A stretch of DNA of 64,000 nt, taken from assembly GCA_021018995.1 (NCBI GenBank), contig CM037598.1, positions 72,124,671-72,188,670 of the forward strand, given 5' to 3'. Numbering within the stretch: the stretch's first letter is position 1; the number at the start of each line of letters is the position of its first letter. Shown piece by piece: positions 41,487-54,084 of this stretch. Source of the DNA: Chloranthus sessilifolius. Lineage: Eukaryota; Streptophyta; Magnoliopsida; Chloranthales; Chloranthaceae. Made by a program: the position numbers and the translations under genes. A model generated the notes under the pieces. The model saw only the letters and a program-made list of their open reading frames with translations, made no database searches and was not told the origin of the DNA.

Positions 41487-42860
41487 GTGATTAAAGACAT
41501 TAAATCAGAATTCTCAGTGAAAGAGGATGGTTCCTTACTATTTAAAGGACGCCTTTGTATTCCAGATGATGCCGATCTGCTACAAACTATCCTTGATGAA
41601 GCTCACAAGTTGAAGTATGCTATCTACCCCGGTAGCACTAAAATGTATCAAGAATTAAGGAAGAATTACTGGTGGAGAGGTCTTAAGCAAGACGTAGCCA
41701 AGTACGTGTCACAGTATTTGACATGTCAGCAGGTGAAAGTTGATCATACGCATCTTGCTAGATTATTACAACCTCTGCCTATACCAAAGTGAAAGTGGGA
41801 ATCAATCTCCATGGACTTCATTGTTGGATTACCGCATACAACGAAGAGATACAACGCCATTTGGGTAGTCGTGATCGACTAACCAAGTTAGCACACTTCT
41901 TGCCTTATAACACGATGTACACGACAGGAAGACTCGTGGAGCTATATATGAATGAGATCGTACGTTTGCATGAGAATCCTACTAGCATTGTCTCTGATCG
42001 TGACCCATTATATACTTCAAAGTTTTGGAAGAAGTTTCAGGAAGGCATGGGTACGCGATTGGATTTTAGTTCGGCTTTCCATCCGCAGACCGATGGGTAA
42101 ACAGAGCAGGTAAACCAAGTGATAGAAGAGATGGTCAGAGCATGTATGCTTAAAACTATAAGGATCATGAGATCAACACCTACCATTGATCTAATTTTCA
42201 TACAATAATAACTTCCAAGCGAGCATTGGAATGGCACCGTATGAAGCTCTTTATGGAAGGCGATGTAGATCGCCTATCAAATGGGAAGAAGCCAGTGAAA
42301 AGTTTGTTTTGAGACCGAAATTGCTTGAGGATAACTCTATCGTCGTCCGTATGATCAGAGAAAGACTTAAGTCAGCACAGAGCAGACAGAAAAGCTACGC
42401 CGATATCAAGAGGACGAGTGTAGACTACACCGTTGGTGAGCACGTGTTTTTGAAGGTATCACCTATGAAAGGCGTGATGAGGTTTGGAAAGAGAGGCAAG
42501 TTGAGTCCCCGTTACCTTGGACCCTTTGAGGTTTTGGGTCGTGTAGGCAAGGTCGCATATTGCGTCGGATTACCACCATTGTTTGATCGGGTACACAATG
42601 GCTTCCATGTCTCTATACCCAGAAAGTATGTGAATGATCCTTCCCATATCTTGAGAGGTCAACCGTTGGAAATGCATGAAGATATGAGCATGATCAAGGA
42701 ACCGACCGAGATATTGGATAGAAAGGAGCAAGTGTTGCGTACGAAAGTAATTCCTTTAGCACTTGTTTGATGGAAGAATCATCCGGTCGAAGAAGCTACA
42801 TGGGAATGAGAGACGGATGTGAAAGAGCAATACCCTGACTTGTTTACAGAGAGTTAAGAG
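41487..42860 (+). CDS. Second chromovirus fossil: integrase and chromodomain-like tail
   Basis: Zinc-finger region (EAHKLKYAIYPGSTKMYQEL, LTCQQVKVDH), core (IVSDRDPLYTSKFWKKF, FHPQTDG), the MAPYEALYGRRCRSP block and GPFEVLGRVGKVAY, then a tail with HPVEEATWE near 42785. These match Tekay-type integrases. Broken. Confidence 0.87.
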
Positions 42861-43159
42861 CCAAATTGTATCATCGCATGTATGTTTGTAGGTTTAAACC
42901 ATTGGTGTAATCAAAAGTTATACGTTATGTCGACTTATGTAAGGAACGAGAAGAACGAATGTGGGTTGTAAAGGGACTGAGTGTGCAATTAGAAACGTGT
43001 GGCTTAATGGTCATTGCGTCATGAGAAATAGATGGCCAATGGGTGCTAAGGAGTCAAAGTAGGGTCAGCAAGTGACTTACCTAAAAGCCAAAGACAAATG
43101 GACAAAGAAACAAAAAGGAACTGAAGGAAAAACGAAATGCAAATTTTTTTTAAAAATCT

Positions 43160-43400
43160 ATCAAAACCGATTAATCGATTTCCAAATCGATCAATCAATT
43201 TGTGGATTTCGATTAATCAATTTCGATCGATCGAACGACTGGCACACACCAGTGAGGTGAAAAACCTGGAAAAATATTATAGTGAATTTTGATTAACTGA
43301 GTTAAATTCAATTAATCGATTTTGCAAATCGATTAATTGATTTTTGAAAATTGATCAATCGATTTAGCGTGCCTGAGGTTAAGTTATGAAAATCGATCAA
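43160..43400. repeat. CGAT palindrome array upstream of the extra ORF
   Basis: Copies of CCGATTAATCGATTT, AAATCGATCAATCAATTT, AATCGATTAATTGATTT and GATCAATCGATTT, of the same type as the LTR arrays. It ends about 15 bp before a TATATAAG box. Confidence 0.85.
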
Positions 43401-43410
43401 TAAATTTTTG

Positions 43411-43420
43411 CCTATATAAG
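43411..43420 (+). promoter_or_regulatory. TATA box for the extra ORF
   Basis: CCTATATAAG about 250 bp upstream of the ATG at 43667. It sits directly after the internal CGAT array, which resembles the array in the LTR promoter, so the ORF may have its own transcript. Confidence 0.5.
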
Positions 43421-43666
43421 CCAGTTTTGGGATTTTTTTTCCATCCTAAAGTCAGTTTGTTTTTTTTTTTCATTTGGGCGCCAATTTTTTTCTCCTTCCT
43501 TTAGCTACCATAACGGCTAGGATTTGAGGCTTTTGTGGATCGAATTCGGATCAAAACCCTACCTATTCGGATCAAATATGAAAGGTAAACTCTAATTTTG
43601 CCTTTTCCTTTCATTTTCAGTGATTAAAGCCCTAGGTTTTGTAAAATTTTTGCTTTTAAACCTACG

Positions 43667-45040
43667 ATGCCATCTAGAACTAGGTTATCTTCGAAGCAAG
43701 CGGCTTCTAAGCTACCGGTACGGCGTAAGAACGCTACGCCACCACAGCCACCACCTTCACCTACACCTTCTTCATCAGCATCATCTAAATCGTCTAATTC
43801 GATGGACGCGTCATCATGCGACTCATCACCGCCACCATCGCAGCCCTGCCAATTACCCCAACTAAATGAATGGTGGGTTGTAAAAGAGTTTGAATTTGAG
43901 TACATAATAGACCCAACTCTTTTTGACGACCCGGAGGTTGAGGGCGAAACAAAGTGGGCTCGACAATACCTCGTGAATGCGGGCCTTGGAAATCTTTTGA
44001 AACCATTGCATGAATATTACTACCCTAGGCTTGTTAGGTTTTTTTGACCAAAACCTAAAAGCGGTCGAGTTGAGGATACAGTCAAGACCGAGATTGACTG
44101 TCGCACCTACATTTTTACCCTACGTCACGTCCATGAATCCTTAGAGTGTTATCTCAATCATGTACCAGAGACCAACCTTTTTCCTCCTTTCCCTCAACCC
44201 GTAGAGGTTGAGGAGATTAGAACTGAAATGACCAAGGGAAACAGGGGGTCCGGGACATCCATCAGGCGGGTTGACTTACCCCCTCATTTGTGGATGCTGG
44301 ATTCAATTATCAAATGCAACCTTTACCCTATGCGCCACGACGCTGAGCGGGTGGAGTTGGTCCAACAGGCCTTATACGCGGCATACCGCGGCCGTTGGTT
44401 CGACACTACCAAGATAGTCTTTAAGGGGATGATTTATATAAAAGGGAAAATGATGCAAGGACCTTTGAGACCTAAGGAGCGTATGCCATACGCTCGGCTC
44501 ATCTCTAGTATGTTAGAGTGCTACTCTGATACCCCAGAGTACGCAAGTTCTCCCGAGAGCGGAAGGCCACTGACCATGTGAAGCACTACTCCATTGCTTC
44601 GTGGGGCCGCAGTTATCAGATGTTAGCAAAGGCTCTGTCAGTTGAGGGGCCCGTACCTGCCCAGGCTGGCGATGCCCCACCATAGCAGGACCAGCCAGCC
44701 GAGGGAGAGCAACCTGTGGACCCGACACAGCTTGTGGCGCAGCCTATTGTACCACTTGCTGTTCCACCTACGCAGTCACCTTCAGCTACTCCTACGTCAT
44801 CTCACCGCCAGCGTGCGGCTCGGGCCACACTACTATAGAAGACGTCTTGACCCGGACGGAGGCCAACAACCAACAGATGAACCATCGCATGGATTTTCTG
44901 ATGTACCACACTATGCGGTACATGTATCCCGATGATTACCAGCAGTGCATAGCGGCGGAGTGGACTTGGACTCCAAGCACATGTAGTTCGGGTACACAGG
45001 AGCAGGGCGGGGCGGATCAGCTAGGAGATGAGATTGCATG
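43667..45040 (+). CDS. Extra 3' ORF: Ser/Pro-rich start plus plant-transposon-protein-like domain (fossil)
   Basis: Starts MPSRTRLSSKQAASKLPVRR, continues with a Pro/Ser-rich stretch and then EFEYIIDPTLFDDPEVEG and LKPLHEYYYPRLVRFF. A second stretch shows LPPHLWMLDSIIKCNLYPMR, LYAAYRGRWFDTTKIVFKGM and KERMPYARLISSMLECY. The YPRLVR-F and the later ML---I---LYP pattern resemble the putative plant transposon protein domain (PF20167 as I recall it), found in many plant gypsy elements and transposon genes. It is unusual in a chromovirus at this position. It looks broken. Confidence 0.6.
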
Positions 45041-45360
45041 ACTTTTAGCTTGTGGCATTTCCTTTTGGGTTGTAATTATTTTTGGGGATTGTAATTATGT
45101 TGAAATTATTATGTATCGAACTATCTGGCATGGATGCCATTACTTTTGAGAATGTACTTATTTTGGGGTGCGGGTAACCGCTAATTGATCGAATGAAACT
45201 TACTTTTAGCTTGTGCTAAATTACTCCAAATTGTTTCAAATGTAATTTCGTCTCCATGTAGAATGTATTGTGATTATGATAGAATGAAACTACATTTATC
45301 TGTGTGTGTGGTTTTTCCCCAGGGAAGCCCTTGGGTACATTTTCGAGGATGAAAATTCCC

Positions 45361-45373
45361 AAGGTGGGGAGAA
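45361..45373 (+). promoter_or_regulatory. Polypurine tract of the second chromovirus
   Basis: AAGGTGGGGAGAA immediately before the 3' LTR start TGTAACATCCCC at 45374. Confidence 0.85.
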
Positions 45374-45879
45374 TGTAACATCCCCGAAAATTGAGCGAAC
45401 AGTGACCTCGAGATGTGTGCCCGACTGGTCATGAGTTTGACCAAGTGAAAGTCAACACGATGACATGATTCAACTAGGTTGATGTGAATGAACACGTATG
45501 CGTAGCGTAGGATCTTGTTAGAGATCACATGCACCTATCTTTGGTGTATGTACTTTACACCAAAGCCAGAGAGAGTAAAAAGGGAACAAATGACTAAGAG
45601 AATTTACTTCTCTTTGAAGGTTGGTGTAGAGAGTTAAGAAGAGAGAGAGAGAGAGAGAGAGTAAGGGGTGGAGTAAATGCTAGAGGAGTTAATGTGGATT
45701 TTGAATTGAAGACGGGTTTGAGCAATTACTCCGGATACGACATGCTGGAATTCGTGGGAGTCGGAGCTAGGAGTCCTACTCTTTGAGCCAAACCATTAAA
45801 TTAACAAAGGGTTGATTTGAGGTGAGTTTTGTTGGATTTTAATAAAAATGTTGTTATGCATTAGCTCTAGGATATATTG
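45374..45879 (+). repeat. 3' LTR of the second chromovirus, first part
   Basis: Aligned to 35361-35866 with about 6% difference. Interrupted at 45880 by the nested element and continued at 61877. Confidence 0.88.
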
Positions 45880-46250
45880 TGTAGACACCTAAATTCGGCC
45901 CAAGGCCCGATCAGAATATATTTCGAGAGAGGTGCACTTTCGAGCTTTTGATGGCATGTATCCTTAGGAACCTTCCCAAACACTTAGGAACCTTCCCAAA
46001 CCCTTAGAAATCAACCCCAACCTTTCCAAACCCATTAAAACCCTTTCCTGGACCAATGTCAAACCCTCTCGAGTAGTGGTTGGAAAGAAGAGTGCCAAAA
46101 TTTACATAGACCTCTTAAAGATTTGAGTTATATATCATTAGAAAGAGGACTTCTCCAGATTTCCAACAAGCTAAAAATCACTTCAATCAGAGTTATATAT
46201 CAAAAGTTATGACCATTTAAAAATTGGGCTATTTTGGAGGAATTTTTGCC

Positions 46251-46469
46251 TGACGCAACTAATAGTTGCGCCAAGCCAATTTCCCTCAGAAATTGCCTGG
46301 TGCGACTATTAGTTGTGCCAGACTTTTTTTCTCCCAGAAATGGCCTGGCGCAACTAATAGTTGCGCCAAGTATAAATAGGTCCCCCTGCTCCTGCGGGCT
46401 TGCAACCTCTAAGAAATCTCGCCCATAGTTTTACTGTACATTTGCCTAGCGCAACTAATAGTTGCGCCA
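46251..46469. repeat. Four 23-bp palindromes round the TATA box of the nested element
   Basis: Copies at 46251-46273, 46298-46320, 46346-46368 and 46447-46469. The consensus is TGGCGCAACTA, one A, then its exact reverse complement. The third copy is perfect and abuts the TATA box with only two bases between. Confidence 0.93.
46371..46380 (+). promoter_or_regulatory. TATA box 1 of the nested element 5' LTR
   Basis: TATAAATAGG, two bases after a palindrome copy. A second TATAAATA at 46753-46760 lies nearly 400 bp on. Both are kept in the 3' LTR (60765 and 61148), so either could be the real promoter. Confidence 0.7.
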
Positions 46470-47485
46470 GGCATATGAACAGTAATTGAGCTTTTTTTGC
46501 CTCGAATTTCGAAGCTAGGGTTTGACTTGTTAACCACCTTATTCCTTGGAGTGTATTTTAATAACTTTGTTGCACCCTTTTAACACCTATTTGCAATCCA
46601 TAAGTGATCTAAACCATTAACCCATCATCCACCATTAAAGCCCATCTTCACACTTCTCTAAACGCTTGAAACCCTAGGAAACCTTAGATGTTAGATTACC
46701 TAATTTTTAACCTTGATTAGCATCTAAACACTCTCCTAAGCCACCATTTTCCTATAAATAGAGCCCCCCTCCCTTTGGTTTAAGGGTTTAGAGTTTTTGC
46801 CTAAGAGAGAAAGAGCTTAAGTGAGAAGATCTTTCTCCCTTTGGTACACATTTCCCATACAAAAACCAGAATTCCAAACCTCTTTCCCACCCTTATTTTT
46901 CATGCAAAACCTCTAGGTTAGGTGTGTGTTCTATCCTAGCACCCTCCCTCTACCTCTTAACTATCTCTCTTAAAGAGTTAGAACTCATTCTCAAGCTTTA
47001 CAAGCCATCAAGAACTCATCAAAAGCAACCCACGCAAGGCTCTCCTACGGTGCTACAACGGCCCGAGAGCTCCGGCTCTCCCCTTTCTTCTCCTATCTCT
47101 TTTTAGTTCTTCTCATCCTTGCATTTGTGCCGTTATGTTGCCGAATTTTCGGTAGGAGCGGAGGGGCACAAATAGGATTTTAGCACCCCTTTGGGCAAGA
47201 AGAAGCTCTCTTTTATTCTTGTTATTCCTTTTTGTTTTGGCCATAAGTAGAGACCACGTTAAGCGGATTGATCGGGTGCCTAACACCTTTCCGATTAATA
47301 ACCGAAGCCCCTACCCAAGAGCCTTTAGCATAGACCGGATTCAGAGTCATATTTTTAGCACTTCGGTGCTCATAAAAATAAACTAGATTTCTCGGGACAC
47401 TAAAAGCTCCAGGTGGTGACTCTATGCTTTTATAAGCGAGCGCAACGCCGCGACGGGATCGTCACAAATCCCATGGTTGCACAGA

Positions 47486-47502
47486 TGGTGACTCTGCTGG
47501 GG
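47486..47502 (+). promoter_or_regulatory. Primer-binding site of the nested element
   Basis: TGGTGACTCTGCTGGGG, starting two bases after the LTR end. It matches the pattern TGGCGACTCTGCTGGGG that I associate with Tat/Ogre elements (tRNA-Arg type), with one difference. Confidence 0.75.
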
Positions 47503-48966
47503 AGTAGTTAGTAGAGCTTCCCCTTGAACTTGGCCCATTTATTTTTTTATTTTACTAACCTCTTTATTATTGTTATTATTTTTTTTTTTTACTCACCCCT
47601 CCGATTACGTTATTTACTTTTACGTCATTTACATGCCTTAGCCGATCGGCGGGCCTACTTACGCATCGTTCTTATTTTCTTTACATTTCCATCATTTTAG
47701 GTGCCTTAGCCGATTGGCGGGCCTACTTGAGCATTGTCTTTCAATTTCTTTAATTTTTCGTCATTTAAAGTGCCTTAGCTAATTGGTGGGCCTACTTGCG
47801 CAAACATATTCTGACAGTGGACGCTGGCCCGTAGTGGCGGCACGGGGTCATCACCCCCGCTTTTGGACTAAAGAAAATTTTCATAAAAAAAATTATTTTT
47901 TAAAAAAGAAATTAAAATTGAATCAAGAATAGGGAGCTTAATTAACTTGTTTTTACAGGATAGATTTTCAAAGGATTGGGTTTAGGCACACATACAACCA
48001 CCTGGGTCTTAGTATGGCGGCAACCCCTAGTGGTGATGATCTAGAAAAGTCTCAGCCCACCTACTATCTGAGAAGGCACTTGCGCTGGAGGTATATCGGG
48101 TGGGTTCCCATTCCAAAGCTTAAAACCCTTGGGGAGCACGCTAGCGAGTTATACCGGACTCAAACCCTTTAGGTGCGGTGAGGAGAGAATCGATCATAAA
48201 AAAATAGCTCAGTTTCCGGAAGCCTAGCTTTCAGAAAACCCAAAAACAAGACCCACCTTCAGGCTGCTGTTCCCTGCTGTTTTAGAATCTGGAGCATCAT
48301 TTTTGCCTGGCGCAAGTATTAGTTGCGCCAATGTAAAAATTAGGAATTTAAAACTGACGCAACTATTAGTTGCGCCAGCTTTAAATCCTCCACTTTTTCC
48401 TTGGCGTAACTAATAGTTGCGCCAGTGTAAAAAAGAGGCCTGCTACCTTGGCGCATGTATTAGTTGTGCCAAGTCTACCTGGACAGCAGTAGCCCGAAAT
48501 CTAAGGCTTTCTCACCTCCCGAGTCCCCCAATTAGTGTGCTTAGTACCTCTGTTTGGGCCCCGCCATCTCTGACACCCAATACGCCCCCGCCGGTGAAAC
48601 GAAGGCAACTTCTTTTTGACTCATTCCGAGGGATCGGGTTGTTTGCCTTGATTTCCATACCTTCAATAGATCAGAGGTCCTCTTTCGATTCTTCCGAAGT
48701 GAGTCGGAATCGTCGCTGCGGGTCTTGAATTAAGGTATGAGAGCCACCCAAAAAGGAAATTCTAAGGCCTCGGAACCTTTATTTTTTTTCAAAAACTTTT
48801 TCCAAAACTCAAAAAAATAAAAAAGCAAATCAAAACCTAAAAAAAATATAGTTTGTGGTGTAGGCACGACGGCATCATCTTGCTTTCCATCATCCCGTAG
48901 GGGAAGGAGGAGGATTTTTGGGCCTTATCCAAGGCACCCTTACCCAACTCGTTCCCGTAGAATGTC
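47503..48966 (+). other. Leader of the nested element
   Basis: No long frame with a known domain. Four more copies of the 23-bp palindrome lie at 48308-48330, 48355-48377, 48402-48424 and 48449-48471, spaced exactly 47 bp start to start. Three repeats of TGCCTTAGCCGATyGGCGGGCC-like sequence occur at about 47636, 47702 and 47771. Confidence 0.75.
48308..48471. repeat. Four 23-bp palindromes in the leader, 47 bp apart
   Basis: Starts at 48308, 48355, 48402 and 48449. Their intervals are all 47 bp although the spacers between them differ in sequence. Confidence 0.9.
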
Positions 48967-50450
48967 GTGGGTAGTGGACCTGACTTACGCCGATCCCGAC
49001 TCATCCCCGCCACATTCTCCAACCCACTCCCATTCGGGAGAAGTTTTTTCCACCATCCCCCTCACCCAATCACCCTTTGCCGTCATCCGCCCGTTTGGAG
49101 CCCCCATTTTCCTCACCACTACCTCCCAAAACATCTAAAATCCAACCCCCCATTCCCCATCTCTTTCCCAAGCTACCTTTCCTCCCATGTCCATGCCAAG
49201 CCAACCACCCATTCCATCCACATCCCCTCAAAACCCAACACATTTCCCACCCCCATCCATGATAAACCCAACCCAAATTTCCACATCCACACTCATGCCC
49301 CATTTTCCGTCTTCCCCATATAGACCCAATCCACCATCCTTCACCTATGTCACCTCCACCATATACAATCCCCCCACAAGTCCCCCCATCTACCCGGGTC
49401 ATGCCCATTTTTACCGGGGCCATACCTGATTTTTCCCAAACACCCACACTTTACCCTTCATCATCCCCATTTTCCAATGCCCCATCCCATTCCTTCAATC
49501 CATCATATCCCATCACTTACCATGGCCATGCCCATTTCCCAAACCCTCACCCAAGGGCCCATGGCCCAAACACATCTACGGCCCAAACCATTTGGCCCAA
49601 GCCCAAACCCTCCAAGGGCCCATGGCCCATACCCACCAATGGCCCACGACCCATACCCCTCAAAACCCAGTGGGCCAAGTCCACATACCCCAAGGGCCCA
49701 TGGCCCAAACCCATTTGGCCCAAGCCCACACCCTCCAAGGGCCCATGGCCCATACCCTCAAAACCTAGTGGGCCAGGCCCACATACCCCAAGGGCCCACA
49801 GCCCAGACCAATCTGGCCCAAGTTCATGCCCACCAATGGTCCATGGCCCAAGCCCTCCAAAGTCCAATGGGCCATACCCATCAAGGCCTAATAGGCCAAG
49901 ATCCCCCGAATCCCATGCCCTTTTCCCAAACTCAACCTGATCAAGGCCTTATGACCCAAACCTACCCCGGGCCTATGGCCCAAGCCCCATACTCATACCC
50001 TCCACATTACCCCCAAAATTTCACCCACCCCCAACCTTCACAACTGGGTCAAACCCATGCCATACCTCATACCAAATTTTCTCATGGCCCCATACCCCAA
50101 GACCATCTCCAAACCTTCCCTCATGTTCAATGGCCTCATCAGGCCCCACCCTTAAACCAACTACCACTCACCCCATCACCCCACAACACTTCCCTTACAC
50201 CCAAGGGGCTCATTTAACCCACATCCAGTTCAATCCCATCCAATCCATACATCAACATGAAAATCTCACCCTCACTGCACCCTATGTAGATCCGCAATAT
50301 GAGGAGGACGAGATCAGAAATAGTGGGGCCTATGTCGGGGCAGTGACCAATGTTAATCCTCCACCTGTAATTACCCCATCCCTGGCAGCCCAAAGTGAGT
50401 CCAGGCTAATAATTGAGAAGACGACCCCCATGTCCAAGGAGTTAGAATAG
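48967..50450 (+). CDS. Nested element fossil: Pro-rich ORF ahead of gag
   Basis: Very Pro-, His- and Ser-rich frames, with a repeated GPWP/PKGPWPKP-type peptide from a tandem unit including CCAAGGGCCCATGGCCCA (49540-49930). No known domain. Ogre-type elements are known to carry an extra ORF ahead of gag. This may be such an ORF or the N-terminal part of gag. Broken. Confidence 0.55.
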
Positions 50451-50492
50451 CTGAAAGAACAGTTGGATAAAATTCAGAAGTAATTACAGAAG

Positions 50493-51703
50493 ATGGGTGG
50501 TGCTGAAATCCACGCCACAGACTTCACGGATTTATGCCTATTCGCCGAGGTCCCCCTGCCCCCTAAATTTAAAATGCCAGTATTTGACAAGTACAATGGC
50601 ATGGGTAACCCGATTGCACACCTCAAGTCCTATTGTGGGGACATGTGCCAGTACGGAGGGGACGAGAGACTGCTAATAAAAGTCTTTCAGAAGAGTTTGA
50701 CTGGCCCGACCCTGAGGTGGTTCACGTCTCTTGAACTATCCATGATAAAGATATGGAAGGATTTGACAAATTTGTTCAAGGAACACTATGTCTACAATAC
50801 TGATATTGAACCGCGCAAGTCTGATTTGGCATATTTGAAATAGAATCCCAATGAGACCTTCGGCGACTATTTAGGGCATTGGAGAGCACTGACAGCTCAA
50901 GTCAGAAATAGAATACCAGACAATGAGCAGATAGAGATGATTTCAAAGAACACTTTGCCAGTGATTTCTGATTTTCTTGTCTTCCAATAACTGTCTAGTT
51001 TTGTTGATTTGGTAAGAAACACCAACCACAATGAGGATGCCGTCAGGGAAGGACGGCTCAGCAAGAATGCTTCAGGGGGACCTGGCGGGGTTAGGAGGTT
51101 TTCCAAGCAGAGATATGATAGAAGAACAGGGACAGAGATACAGAATATTGCAAACACCTGGCCCAACAATAACAATGTAGCCCCCTTCCAATTTAAAGCA
51201 GCGCAATCAGCTCCCGTCAGGACAGGGCCAATACAGAAAGCTGGGAATGGGCAGGAAATGCAAATGACCCCAGAAAGGAGAGCCCGTTGTGATCGTGTTT
51301 TTACGCCCTTAGGGCAATCTTTAAGTGTGCTTTTACCTTTATTAATTGAAAAGAGATTAGTAACTGCGCTCCAACCACGACCTCTTCCCAATCCGATTCC
51401 ATATAACTTTGACCCGAATACTCATTGTAACTTCCACCAGGCCCGGGTCACCCGACTGATCGCTGCTTCCCTTTGAAGCACGCGATCCAAGATTTAATCG
51501 ATGCTAGAAAGATCATTCCCCCTGCACCCACCCAAGCAAACCAGCATGCGAATATTCACCAGGTGCCTTTGCCACCACACCCTATCGGAATAGCAGGTCC
51601 CAGACCCACCATAGGGATGGTAGAGGAAATTAAGGAAGAGTATAAATTTGACCCCTCTGATCACATCAGTAACAGAGAAAATTTTGTGGTCCCAAGACAA
51701 TGA
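50493..51703 (+). CDS. Nested element fossil: gag
   Basis: The gag core is visible as FKMPVFDKYNGMGNPIAHLK, MCQYGGDERLLIKVFQKSLT, GPTLRWFTSL and FKEHYVYNTDIEPRKSDL, followed by a polar region and a YNFDPNTHCNFHQ block near 51405. The wording is that of Tat-type gag. Broken. Confidence 0.8.
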
Positions 51704-51727
51704 GACCAAGAAGAAAGAACCATTGGG

Positions 51728-53283
51728 GTGATTGAGCCCCTGAATCTAGCAGATTATTTTCCTACCCCTACACTAGCAGTGGAGCCCCTAGATCTTAGGG
51801 CCTATTTCCCATCACCCACCCCCATCAACTACGTACAAATAAATGCATATCAATCATATTCCACCACCCCCTTGAATTACCCCATAACCCATCAAACCCC
51901 CAATCCTCCGCTCGCACCCATTAACTACCAATGGCCTACGCCCACCCCATTACCCCCTGTACAAACAACGTTAAGCTTCACAACCCCTACCTGGCCCAAT
52001 TTTTCCACCCACCCATCCATCACCGAGGTAAGCCAGGTCTTACCTATCATCTTAGAGCCATCGGTACATGCACTTCAGATATCGGTAGCCATACCTTTCC
52101 AACTCTCGGGACCAACCTATGATCCACATCAGGTCCCGCTGAGCTATGAACAAACCAATGCTAATGCCGACAGTAGCAACAGGGAGGGGGCAGCGGACTT
52201 CATTACCGGATCAGGAAGAATCTCAAAACAGCCCGAGGCAACAACAACAACACCAGCACTAGTACGGCCAGAGGGAAAGAAGGACAGTACAGTGAACCCA
52301 TTCGAGAAAATGAATCGAGAGCATATACTAGAGACTCAGCTGAGAAGAAAGCCTGCCCATATAACTATATGGGATCTGTTGATGATGTCCCTACTCCATT
52401 TCCAAGCATTAATGGGAACATTAAGAATGCGCATGTGTCCCAACAGGTGAGCCCAGACGAGGTTGGGCAAATAATTAGACAAATGATGGCACCCAATGCC
52501 ATTTCATTTTCTGACACAGATCTGTCGGAGGAGGGAAACAGTCAAGCTAAATCCCTCAACATTACTGTCGAATCTGGGAACATGATAATTCCCTTAGTTC
52601 TAATTGATAACGGGTCGGCTCTGAATGTGTGCCCATTGAGGACTGCCACCAAGATCGGTGTGGACCCCTGTATGCTAAGGTCGACAAGGACTAGTGCTCA
52701 GGGATTTGATAATACAAGAAGAGAAATAATGGGGGAGGTTGATCTGGAATTAGTAATTGGGCCCATGACCTTCTCTATACCTTTTCAAGTTACGGATATC
52801 AAATCTTCTTTTAATTTACAGATAGGACGCCCGTGGTTACATGAGGTTGGGGCGATACCTTCTACCCTTCATCAAAAGCTAAACTTCATATCCGGATTGA
52901 AGGTGATCACCATCATTGATGAAGGGCATGATGAGAAAGACAAGGCCACTCACAACATTGAAAATCCTAAAGTAATGGATGTGCCATATATTGAGGAAGA
53001 CACCGACCTCCACAGTTTCGAGTATGAGGTGTCAGCAGTAGGCCCAGAACCCCCGAGAAACATCACTTCTATAATCAGCGACGGAATGGAAGCAACGGTG
53101 GCCATGCTCCAGAAATGGGGCTATCAGAAAGGCAGAGGACTAGGGCCCAGATTACAGGGCAGAAGAGAGTCAGTCATCGCCAAGGGACAAAAAGTTCGTT
53201 TCGGGTTAGGTTACAAGCCCACGGAGGAGGAGGTTCGAGAGGCTAAAGAGAAAGCCAGGGTTGCCGCAGCTGTGAGAACTTGA
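51728..53283 (+). CDS. Nested element fossil: protease and G-patch
   Basis: After a Pro-rich linker the frame shows the retropepsin core (VLIDNGSALNVCPL, then LQIGRPWLHEVGAI and STLHQKLNFISG). A G-patch-like motif near the end reads MLQKWGYQKGRGLGPRLQGR. The GRPWLHEAGA-type motif is typical of Tat/Ogre proteases. Broken. Confidence 0.85.
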
Positions 53284-54084
53284 GGAATCACCATTAAAGA
53301 GAAACCTCGCCCTAGGTCGCACATCAGGGATTCCTTTGTCAGCGTTGGGGTCGTAAAGATCGATCAAAATGGAGTAACCCATTTGACCCCACGCAAACCC
53401 ATAGCCCCTGTCCATCCCACCAATCCCCACATTACCCTTCCTAGGTTGGAGATAGATTTGGCCGCGTTGTCCCTTTTCAAAGAATGACGACCAGTACCCG
53501 AACAAACTCCCCCTGTGATAAATCACCACAAAACTATGTTAATATTTGAAGACATGATCTCAAACGAAATGGGGATCAATATGATGGAGGCTGACTCCAA
53601 AGAGCCATATCAGTCGGCCCCCTCCATCCAAACAGGTAAAGGAGCAGCCCCTCAGGTACGCAATTGGGTATCTTTACCCCAAACCATGGAAACGGGGAGT
53701 GGCCTAACATTTGGCACCTATTTCTAAAAAAAAACAACATATAAAAAGTAAGACAAGCCCTTGGCAGACCATACCTTATATATATATAGCAACCCACTTT
53801 GCCAAGGGTCCGTCTCCGAAGAAAACAAAAATCTCAAAAACATTGGAAAAATATAAAATCTCAAAAACATTGGAAAAATACAAAATCTCAAAAACATTGA
53901 AAAAATACAAAATCTCAAAACAATTGAAAAAATACAAAACCCAAAAAATTTATCTTTTAAAATTCCAGATAAAATTTCACAAAAAGATGCCTTAATTGAA
54001 ATTCCCGTCGCACGTAAGATCGACCTCTTTCCTGTAGAAATACGAGAAGAGGTAGGAGTTACGAGTCTGGATGATGATATCCCC
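53284..54084 (+). other. Spacer between protease and RT, with 27-bp tandem repeat
   Basis: Ogre-type elements are known to have an intron in this place, and the spacer may include one. It holds four copies of a 27-bp unit at about 53826-53935 (ATCTCAAAAACATTGGAAAA-like; reads ISKTLEKYK in one frame). No other signal. Confidence 0.55.

Larger units (their letters stand above)
45880..47483 (+). repeat. 5' LTR of the nested Tat/Ogre element
   Basis: 1604 bp. It holds four copies of a 23-bp palindrome (46251-46469) and two TATA boxes (46371 and 46753). It ends GTTGCACA just before the primer site. Confidence 0.9.

Noticed and set aside
43585-43620. GTAAAC...TTTTCAG looks like a 5' UTR intron before the extra ORF
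   Set aside because: At 36 nt it is too short for a plant intron.
49070-49447. Minus-strand Gly/Trp-rich frame
   Set aside because: Antisense shadow of the Pro/His-rich ORF of the nested element.
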